Of a DNA stretch of 64,000 nt, positions 25,034 to 31,788 are shown piece by piece. Position 1 is the first letter of the stretch, and each line of letters begins with the position of its first letter. The position numbers and the translations under genes were made by a program. The stretch is from Deltaproteobacteria bacterium. GTDB lineage: Bacteria; Myxococcota_A; UBA9160; PR03. The notes beneath the pieces are model-generated. The model saw only the letters and a list, made by a program, of their open reading frames with translations, made no database searches and was not told the DNA's origin. Location: the NCBI GenBank assembly GCA_035063765.1, contig JAPSFT010000017.1, forward strand, positions 32,478 through 96,477, given 5' to 3'.

Positions 25034-27168
25034 GTCCCGGTCTTCCTCTCGAGCCAGTAGATGTCGTGCGCGTCGATGCGCAGGCGCCACTCGGCGGGAA
25101 CGAACAGCGTGGTGTTGGAGGCCTCGACGACCGCCAGCCCCTCGATCCGGTTGCCCGGCACGAGCGCCTCCATGCGCCAGATGTCGGCGTCGGCCCAGCG
25201 ACCGTGCTGGAAGACGGGCCGCGTGCCCGCGAAGGCCTCCGCCGCCGGCGCCGGCGCCGCGAGCTCGTGCTTGTGCAGGCGGGGCTTCACGGTGTCGACC
25301 CGGGCGATCACGCACACCTCGGTGATCTGGACCGTGCCCCGGTCCGGCTTCGCCGCCAGCGTGAACATCCGGGCATAGAGCTCCTCGAAGCGGTCGAGGA
25401 GCTTCTGCAGGTCCGCCGGCGTGTCGAGCGCGGGGGACGGCGCGGCGACCTCGACATCCTCGAGCTGGCCGTAGTAGCGCGCGTAGGCCACCTGCTGGAG
25501 CTCGATCTGGTCGCGCCGGAAGCCCTCGGCGAGCAGCTCCCGGAGCAGCTCCGCCTCGAGCTCCCGCCAGGCAGCCGCCACCGGGCGCACGATCCCGAGC
25601 CGGGTCGGGCCGTCACCGCCGGGCGGCAGTACGACCGACACGGTCTTGTGGCGGCGATGCGCGTAGTCCATGCAGGCGCCGCCCCAGGCCGAGAACGCCC
25701 CGGCGTGCGGCACCGTGATCACCGCCTTCCAGGGGTGGTCGCCGGCGTAGCCGAGCAGGTGCATCGGGCCGCCGCCGCCGTAGCCGAGCAGCACGTACTC
25801 GCGCAGGTCGTGGCCGACCATGAGGTTGCGCACCAGGTGCTCGCGCATCATCACGTTGAGCAGCTCGAGGCAGGTCTCGGCGGCCACGTGGACGTCGAGA
25901 CCCAGGGGATCGGCGATCTTCTCCCGGAAGGCCTGGTAGGCGGCGTCCTTGTTCACGTGGAGCTTGCCGCCCAGGTAGTTGCGCTCGTTCAGGATGCCGA
26001 GCAGCAGGTTCGCGTCGTTGATCGTGGGGGTCGTGTTGCCCGCCTCGAGGAAGGCGGGGCCCGGGGTGCCGCCCGCGCTGTCGGGGCCGAGGCGGATCCG
26101 GCGCGTCTGGGGATCGAGCCGGATGTAGGTCCCGGTGCCCGCGCCGATCGAGGTGATGTCGAGCATGGGGACGTTCACGTACATGTCCTGGAAGCCGGGC
26201 TCGCGGTCGATCGGGAGCACGCCCGCGGTGATGGCGCCGGCGTCGAAGCTCGTCCCGCCCACGTCCGAGCAGACGATGTTCTCCTCGCCGATCACGGTGC
26301 CGAGGTAGCGCGCGCCCATGAGCCCGCCGACCGGCCCCGACATCGCGGCCTCGAAGAGGCGCGGGTAGCGGATGTTCGTGATGCCGCCGTAGCCGAGCAC
26401 GGTCTTCAGGCTGCGCTCGTAGCCGATGCCCGCGAGCTTCTCCTCGATCCGGAACAGCTGCTTGCGGGCCGGGTCGGAGGCGTAGGCCTGGATGACCGTC
26501 GCGTTCGCGCGCGAGATCTCCCGCATCGTGGGCGCCACGCGGCTCGAGAGCTCGAGCGGCACCTCGCGGCCCGCTTCCGCCATCACCCGGCGCACGATCT
26601 CCGCGGCGCGGTCCTCGTGGGCGGCGTTGGTGAAGGACTGGAGGAAGACGATCGCGAGCGCCTCGCACTGCTCGTCGACGAGCAGCTCGCGCGCGCCCCG
26701 CTCCACCTCGTGCTCGTAGAGCGGGATCACGACCCGGCCGAACATGTCGATGCGCTCGGTCACCCCGCGCGCGAGCCGGCGCGGCACGAGCGGGATGCGC
26801 GGCCGGCGGTACTGCATGTGGGTGATCTCGGACCACTGCGCGCCGATGATCGTCTGGGCGCCGCGGCCCTGGGCGATGATGTCCTCGAAGCCGCGGGTCA
26901 CCAGGAGGCCCGTGCGCAGGCCGTTCATGTTGATGACCGTGTTGAGCATCGAGGTGCCGGTGTAGATCGCGGTCTCGATCTGCCGGCCGAAGCCCGGCAT
27001 CGCGAGCCCCATCTCCTCGAGGGCCTCCTCGAGGGACTCCATGTAGCCCTGGCTCTCGTCGTGGGGGGTCGTGGCCGCCTTGCCGATCACGGAGCGGCCG
27101 TGCTCGTCGACGACGATCACGTCGGTCATGGTGCCGCCGGCGTCGCAGGCGACGAGATAGCGGGACAT
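25030..27168 (-). CDS. acxA: Acetone carboxylase beta subunit (HyuA/oxoprolinase family)
   Basis: 712-residue actin-like ATPase subunit that phosphorylates acetone and/or bicarbonate for the alpha subunit. The phosphate-1 motif is VACDAGGTMTDVIVVD at the N-terminus; SDVGGTSFDAGAIT and GYGGGGPMHLLGYAGDHPW are the further nucleotide-site blocks. Length and order (beta, alpha, gamma) match known acetone carboxylase operons. It is the first gene of a six-gene minus-strand operon with three CoA-transferases. A palindrome of the eight-member family lies 65 bp upstream of the ATG (27233-27248), which I infer to control the operon. Confidence 0.9.
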   Translation of the reverse strand: MSRYLVACDAGGTMTDVIVVDEHGRSVIGKAATTPHDESQGYMESLEEALEEMGLAMPGFGRQIETAIYTGTSMLNTVINMNGLRTGLLVTRGFEDIIAQGRGAQTIIGAQWSEITHMQYRRPRIPLVPRRLARGVTERIDMFGRVVIPLYEHEVERGARELLVDEQCEALAIVFLQSFTNAAHEDRAAEIVRRVMAEAGREVPLELSSRVAPTMREISRANATVIQAYASDPARKQLFRIEEKLAGIGYERSLKTVLGYGGITNIRYPRLFEAAMSGPVGGLMGARYLGTVIGEENIVCSDVGGTSFDAGAITAGVLPIDREPGFQDMYVNVPMLDITSIGAGTGTYIRLDPQTRRIRLGPDSAGGTPGPAFLEAGNTTPTINDANLLLGILNERNYLGGKLHVNKDAAYQAFREKIADPLGLDVHVAAETCLELLNVMMREHLVRNLMVGHDLREYVLLGYGGGGPMHLLGYAGDHPWKAVITVPHAGAFSAWGGACMDYAHRRHKTVSVVLPPGGDGPTRLGIVRPVAAAWRELEAELLRELLAEGFRRDQIELQQVAYARYYGQLEDVEVAAPSPALDTPADLQKLLDRFEELYARMFTLAAKPDRGTVQITEVCVIARVDTVKPRLHKHELAAPAPAAEAFAGTRPVFQHGRWADADIWRMEALVPGNRIEGLAVVEASNTTLFVPAEWRLRIDAHDIYWLERKTGT

Positions 27169-27232
27169 CGGTGTGCGTCGCCTCCGGTCGTCGGGTGGGG
27201 CAGGGATCTTGGGAGCCGGCGCGGCTGGTTCC

Positions 27233-27248
27233 TATGATGCCGGTCATG
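27233..27248. promoter_or_regulatory. Palindromic operator (site 2 of 8), acetone carboxylase promoter
   Basis: TATGAT-N4-GTCATG, one mismatch from the exact core TATGA-N6-TCATA. It lies 65 bp upstream of the acetone carboxylase beta-subunit ATG and just beyond the 3' end of the CoxG-type gene. There is a possible CAAGAT -10 element about 33 bp downstream on the minus strand (near 27205-27210), weak on its own. Confidence 0.65.
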
Positions 27249-27281
27249 GAGCCGTCCGCGCCACGGCCCGCCGCGCCGGAC

Positions 27282-27878
27282 TCAGTCCGCCGGGTGGCCC
27301 CGCAGGCGGCGCCACCAGCGTCCGAGAGCGGAGCGGAGGGCGCGCCAGAGTAGCGGGAGGAGAGCCAGCGGCTCGTCCGCGGCCGGAAGGGGCGCCCGCT
27401 CGCCGGTCGCCGACACGCCCGCGCCGGAGACCTCGCAGTGCCGGCGCACGCGCTCGGCGAACTCGCGGAAGAGCTGCTCGCCGACGCCCTGGATCATGCC
27501 GCGGCCCATCTGCTGGATGCGCCCCGTGAGGTCGATGCGGGCGTCGGCCAGGACCTCGGTGCCGCCCTCGGGCAGGGCCACGAGCTGGCTCGTGAGCGCG
27601 CCGCGGGCCGTGCCGCCACCGGTCTCGCGCCCTTCGCCCTCGATGCGAACGCGGTGCTGCGCCTCGTCGACCTCCACGAAGCGGACGCGCCCCTGGTAGC
27701 GCGTGGTGATCGCGCCGAGCTTCACCTGGACCGCGCCGAGCACGGTGTGCTCGTCCACCTGCTGCTCGAGCTTCGCCCCGGGCAGGCAGGTCACGACCTG
27801 GGCCGGATCGAGGAGCAGGCGCCACACCGTCTCGACGGGGGCCGCCACCTGGAATCGCTGCTGGATCTCGATCGCCAC
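27282..27878 (-). CDS. CoxG-type SRPBCC protein (molybdenum hydroxylase accessory)
   Basis: 198-residue START/SRPBCC-fold protein. The N-terminal 150 residues match CoxG (IEIQQRFQVAAPVETVWRLLLDPAQVVTCLPGAK, then RVRFVEVDEAQHRVRIEGEGRE and TGRIQQMGRGMIQGV). CoxG is thought to help maturation or membrane anchoring of molybdenum hydroxylases. The C-terminus has an Arg-rich amphipathic tail (LLWRALRSALGRWWRRLRG), which fits membrane attachment. The start is GTG 27878, downstream of a GGGGAG ribosome site. It is the last gene of an xdhC-mocA-coxG unit, probably serving the hydroxylase at 13.7-17.5 kb. Confidence 0.85.
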   Translation of the reverse strand: MAIEIQQRFQVAAPVETVWRLLLDPAQVVTCLPGAKLEQQVDEHTVLGAVQVKLGAITTRYQGRVRFVEVDEAQHRVRIEGEGRETGGGTARGALTSQLVALPEGGTEVLADARIDLTGRIQQMGRGMIQGVGEQLFREFAERVRRHCEVSGAGVSATGERAPLPAADEPLALLPLLWRALRSALGRWWRRLRGHPAD

Positions 27879-27898
27879 GTCCGTTCCACTCCCCGCGC

Positions 27899-28543
27899 TC
27901 AGGGTCTCGCGTCGGCTCTCTGTAGCGCTTGTCGATAGTCCTCGCGCGTGTCGAGGTCGGCGGGCGGCTCGCCTTCGACCTCCACCTCGAGCAGCCACTC
28001 CGGGTGCGCGGCGAACAGCGCCCGCGCGCCCTCGTCGCCGCGCAGGCCGGCGAGCGCGGGCCACAGGCGGCGCGCCAGCACGACGGGATGGCCAGGCGTG
28101 CGCGCGCCCCCCGGCGCGCCGTAGACGGGCCGCGCCGCGGGGGCATGGCCGGCCCGGAAGGCCGCCAGCACGCGCTCGATCAGCCCGGCGCCGACCCCCG
28201 GCTGGTCGCCGAGGAGCACGACCGCCGCCGCCGCCCGCGGGTCGGCCGCGCGCAGGCCGGCGCGCAGCGAGGCCGCCTGCCCGCTCGTGCAGGCGGGGTC
28301 GTCGACCACGCGCACGACGCGCTCGTGCGGCAGCCGGAGGGCCGGCCCGATCTCGGCCGCACGCGGACCGAGCACGAGCACGATCTCGTCGAGCCGGGCG
28401 GCGGCCGCGGCGTCGAGCACGTGCTGGAGCAGCGGCCGGCCGTGCAGGGGCAGGAGCTGCTTCGCGCTGCCCATGCGCGCCGAGGCGCCGGCCGCCAGCA
28501 CGACTGCGCTCGCGAACGCGTCGCCCCGGTGCTCAGCCGCCAT
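27899..28543 (-). CDS. mocA: Molybdenum cofactor nucleotidyltransferase (MocA/MobA-like)
   Basis: 214-residue nucleotidyltransferase with the signature VVLAAGASARMGSAKQLLPLHGRPLLQHVLDAA at residues 13-45 and LLGDQPGVG as the metal-binding block. MocA adds CMP to molybdopterin to give the cytosine dinucleotide used by xanthine-dehydrogenase-family enzymes. Its place between an XdhC gene (11-bp overlap) and a CoxG gene supports MocA rather than MobA or a sugar nucleotidyltransferase. The ATG at 28543 is used; MAAEHRGDAF may be a short extension before the core. Confidence 0.85.
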   Translation of the reverse strand: MAAEHRGDAFASAVVLAAGASARMGSAKQLLPLHGRPLLQHVLDAAAAARLDEIVLVLGPRAAEIGPALRLPHERVVRVVDDPACTSGQAASLRAGLRAADPRAAAAVVLLGDQPGVGAGLIERVLAAFRAGHAPAARPVYGAPGGARTPGHPVVLARRLWPALAGLRGDEGARALFAAHPEWLLEVEVEGEPPADLDTREDYRQALQRADARP

Positions 28544-29633
28544 GGATGGGTCCACTGCCGAGGCAGAGGGCGGCGCCCTCGTGCCCGTAGCGCACGGTCT
28601 GGATCTCCGCGAGGATCGCGAGTGCCACCTCGGCGGGCTCGCGGCCGCCGAGGTCGAGCCCGATCGGCGCGCGCAGGCGCTCCAGCTCGGTGTCGGAGAG
28701 ACCCTGCTCGCGCAGGAGGTCGCGGCGCCGCGCGTCCGTGCGCCGGCTGCCGAGTGCACCGACGTAGCGCGCCCGCGAGCGCAGCGCGTGGACCAGCGCC
28801 GGCACGTCGAACTTCGGATCGTGGGTGAGCACGACCACGTATGCGCCCGCATCGAGGCGGGCGGCGGCGAGCGCCTCGCCGGGCCATTCGTGCACGAGCG
28901 CGGCCGCTTCCGGGAAGCGCTCGCGCGTCGCGAGCGCGGTCCGCGCGTCGATGATCGTCACCTGGAAGCCGAGCGCCGGCGCGATCCGCGACAGCGCCGC
29001 GGCGATCTGCGTGGCGCCGACCACGTAGAGGCGCTCGGGTGGCCCGACGGCCTCGAGGAAGAGCTCCGCGACGCCGTCCCGCCACGGCAGCTCGACGACC
29101 CGCGTCCCGCCCGCTGCGAGCTGGCCCTGCGCCGCCGCCCGCGCCGGCTCGTCGAGCGCCGCGTCGATCGAGCCCGTCCGTCCGCCCTCCGCATCCACCG
29201 CGAGCCGGCGGCCGCGCAGCGCCGCGGGCGACAGCGCGGTCGCGAGCGCGACGGGCCGCTCGGCCTCGACCGCCCGCACGAGGGCACGCCACGCCTCGTC
29301 CGCCGCGAAGGGCTCGATCAGGAGCTCGATCGAGCCGCCGCAGGACAGGCCGATCTCGAGCGCCGTCTCGTCGGCGATGCCATAGCGCGCGCGCGCCGGC
29401 GCCCCCTCCCCGAGCACCTCGAGGGCGCGCAGGAAGACGTCGCTCTCGACGCAGCCGGGGCCGACCGAGCCCGCCATGCGGCCGCCGCGCGTGCAGGCCA
29501 GACGCGCGCCCGGCCCGCTCGGCGCCGAGCCGTCGACGCGAACGAGCGTCGCGAGGGCCACCTCCTCGCCCTCGCTCTGCCAGCGCCCGATCTCGCGCAG
29601 GAGCTCGCGCACGGGCGCTCGGCTGGAGGGCAT
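28533..29633 (-). CDS. XdhC/CoxI family molybdenum-enzyme maturation factor
   Basis: 366-residue XdhC protein. The N-terminal XdhC domain has ATLVRVDGSAPSGPGARLACTRGGRMAGSVGPGCVE, with the conserved GSxGGGC-like segment altered to GSVGPGCVE. The C-terminal Rossmann domain has LYVVGATQIAAALSRIAPALGF and ALGSRRTDARRRDLL. XdhC binds the molybdenum cofactor and promotes its sulfuration and insertion. It is divergent from the membrane iron-sulfur protein gene at 29706, with 72 bp between starts. An upstream in-frame ATG at 29675 is possible, but 29633 matches family length. Confidence 0.87.
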   Translation of the reverse strand: MPSSRAPVRELLREIGRWQSEGEEVALATLVRVDGSAPSGPGARLACTRGGRMAGSVGPGCVESDVFLRALEVLGEGAPARARYGIADETALEIGLSCGGSIELLIEPFAADEAWRALVRAVEAERPVALATALSPAALRGRRLAVDAEGGRTGSIDAALDEPARAAAQGQLAAGGTRVVELPWRDGVAELFLEAVGPPERLYVVGATQIAAALSRIAPALGFQVTIIDARTALATRERFPEAAALVHEWPGEALAAARLDAGAYVVVLTHDPKFDVPALVHALRSRARYVGALGSRRTDARRRDLLREQGLSDTELERLRAPIGLDLGGREPAEVALAILAEIQTVRYGHEGAALCLGSGPIHGG

Positions 29634-29705
29634 CGTCGCCTCGCGGGTCACGGGATCGGGCACTCGGGGTAGCATCGCGCGCCAGCGACGGCAAACTGGC
29701 GTCCC

Positions 29706-31763
29706 ATGACGGCGACGCGCGAGATCTACTGGAACATCGAGGGCGGGGGCTGGATCTACCTGCTGGCCGCCCTCGCGGGCGTCGCGCTCGTGCTCGGGGT
29801 GCTGCGGCACGTGCAGCGGTGGCGGCTCGGCGCTCCGGCGGCGCGGTGGGATCGCCTGTGGGAGCGGCTGCGCGGCGTCGCGGTCGACGCCGTCGCGCAG
29901 CGGCGGCTGCGCGGGGTGCGCATCCCGGGCGGCGCGCACTTCACGCTCTCGGTGTCGTTCGTGCTGCTCTTCGTGGCGTCGCTCCTGATCGCCGTCCAGG
30001 AGTGGAGCGGCTGGCACCTGCTCGCGGGCCCGTTCTATCTCGGCTATTCGCTCGTGAGCGACAGCGCCGGCCTCGTGGGCCTCGTGGCGCTCGGCGTCTT
30101 CGCGTGGCGCCGCGCCGTCACGCGCCCGGCGCACCTGCCCACCCGCCGCGGCGACTGGCTCGCGCTCGGCTTCCTCTTCGTCCTCTACGTGCAGGGCTTC
30201 CTCATCGAGGGGGCCCGCATCGCGGTGACCGAGCTCGGCCAGCCGCTGGCGTACTGGTCGCCCGGGGGCTGGCTCGCGGCGCACGCGCTCGCGGGCCTGC
30301 ATCCCGGGACGCTTCGCGCGCTGCACCGCGCGGGCTGGTGGCTGCACGCGGCGAGCGCCTTCGTGTTCCTCGGCTGGATCGGCCACTCCAAGCTCGACCA
30401 CCTCGTCTACGGGCCGCTCAACGTCTTCCTGCGCAACCTCGGCTCGAGCGGCACGCTCGCCCATCCCGACATCGAGGCGACGCTCGAGCGCGATCCCGAC
30501 GCGCTGGCGACGCTCGGGGTCGGCCGGGTGGACGGCTTCTCGTGGAAGGATCTGGCGGATCTCGACGCCTGCACCCAGTGCGGGCGCTGCGAGGCGGTGT
30601 GTCCGGCGAGCCTGTCGGGCAGCGTGTTGAGCCCGCGCAAGCTGATCCTCGACCTGAAGCAGCACCGCGACGCCGTGGGCCCCTCGCTGCTGGCCGCCCG
30701 CAGCCGCGGCGACGACGCCGGGGCGCTGGAGCTGCCCCCGCTCGTGGGCGACGGCGCACCCGGGGCCGCCGCGCCGGCGGTGCTCGACGCGGAGCTCTGG
30801 GACTGCCGCACCTGCGGCGCCTGCCAGCAGGCGTGCCCGGTCCACATCGAGCACGTGCCGAAGATCGTCGACATGCGCCGCCACCTCGTGATGACGGAGT
30901 CGCGGCTCGGGGACGAGGCCCAGCAGATGCTGCGCAGCCTCGAGGACCGCGGCCATCCCTGGCGTGGCAGCTCGCTCGACCGGGAAGCCTGGCTCCAGGG
31001 CCTCGACGTGAAGCTCCTGCGCCGTGGCGAGCGCGCCGAGTGGCTGCTCTGGGTGGGCTGCACGGGCGCGCTCGTCGACCGCAACGTGCAGGTGACGCGC
31101 GCCCTGGTCCGGGTGCTGCAGGCGGCCGGCGTCGACTTCACGGTGCTCGGATCGGAGGAGCGCTGCACCGGTGACCCCGCGCGCCGCGTCGGGGACGAAC
31201 TCACCTTCCAGTCCTGCGTCCGGTCCAACCTCGAGGCCTTCGTGCGCCACGGCGTCGAGCGGGTGGTCGCGTCCTGCCCGCACTGCCTCCACGCGTTCCG
31301 CAACGAGTACCCGGCCTTCGGTGCCCGCTTCGAGGTGCGCCACCACACGGAGCTGATCGCGGAGCTGATCGCGCAGGGCCGGCTCCCGCTGCGCCGGCGG
31401 ATCGGCAGCGTCGCCTTCCACGACCCGTGCTACCTCGGTCGACACAACGGCGTGTTCGACGCGCCGCGTGCCGTCCTCGACGCCGTCGCGGAGGAGGGGG
31501 CGCCGGTGGAGCTGGCGCGCAGCCGCGAGCGCTCGCTGTGCTGCGGCGCCGGCGGCGGGCACGCCTGGATGGCCAGTCCGGCGCCGCGCCGGCCGAGCCA
31601 CCTGCGCTTCGCCGAGGTGCAGGCCTCGGGCGCGGAGACCCTGGCGCTCGGCTGCCCGTTCTGCCTGCAGATGCTCGAGGATGCGCGCAACACCCTCGAT
31701 CCCGAGCGGCGCGTCCGCACCGCGGACCTGGCCGAGCTCGTGGCGGAGGCGCTCGAGGGATGA
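29706..31763 (+). CDS. Membrane Fe-S oxidoreductase, EtfD-like (ETF:menaquinone oxidoreductase candidate)
   Basis: 685-residue fusion of an N-terminal membrane domain of the nitrate-reductase-gamma type (about five helices in residues 15-230, with histidines for haem b) and a cytoplasmic HdrD-like part. The latter has two [4Fe-4S] sites, CTQCGRCEAVCP (289-300) and CRTCGACQQACP (about 365-377), then CCG domains (CTG, CPHC, CCGAGGGH, CPFCLQ). This architecture is that of EtfD, which transfers electrons from ETF to menaquinone. With etfBA in the same window and no classical ETF-QO, this is the likely quinone-linked partner. A heterodisulfide-reductase-type function is the alternative. Confidence 0.83.
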   Translation: MTATREIYWNIEGGGWIYLLAALAGVALVLGVLRHVQRWRLGAPAARWDRLWERLRGVAVDAVAQRRLRGVRIPGGAHFTLSVSFVLLFVASLLIAVQEWSGWHLLAGPFYLGYSLVSDSAGLVGLVALGVFAWRRAVTRPAHLPTRRGDWLALGFLFVLYVQGFLIEGARIAVTELGQPLAYWSPGGWLAAHALAGLHPGTLRALHRAGWWLHAASAFVFLGWIGHSKLDHLVYGPLNVFLRNLGSSGTLAHPDIEATLERDPDALATLGVGRVDGFSWKDLADLDACTQCGRCEAVCPASLSGSVLSPRKLILDLKQHRDAVGPSLLAARSRGDDAGALELPPLVGDGAPGAAAPAVLDAELWDCRTCGACQQACPVHIEHVPKIVDMRRHLVMTESRLGDEAQQMLRSLEDRGHPWRGSSLDREAWLQGLDVKLLRRGERAEWLLWVGCTGALVDRNVQVTRALVRVLQAAGVDFTVLGSEERCTGDPARRVGDELTFQSCVRSNLEAFVRHGVERVVASCPHCLHAFRNEYPAFGARFEVRHHTELIAELIAQGRLPLRRRIGSVAFHDPCYLGRHNGVFDAPRAVLDAVAEEGAPVELARSRERSLCCGAGGGHAWMASPAPRRPSHLRFAEVQASGAETLALGCPFCLQMLEDARNTLDPERRVRTADLAELVAEALEG

Positions 31764-31779
31764 GCGGCGGGCTCCGCTC
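31762..31779. terminator. Hairpin between convergent genes, possible bidirectional terminator
   Basis: Perfect 6-bp stem GAGCGG / CCGCTC with a 6-nt loop, spanning the stop codon of the EtfD-like gene and ending ten bases before the stop of the convergent CoA-transferase fusion. There is no T-run. Position in a 25-bp convergent gap is the main support. Confidence 0.35.
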
Positions 31780-31788
31780 GAGGCCGCG

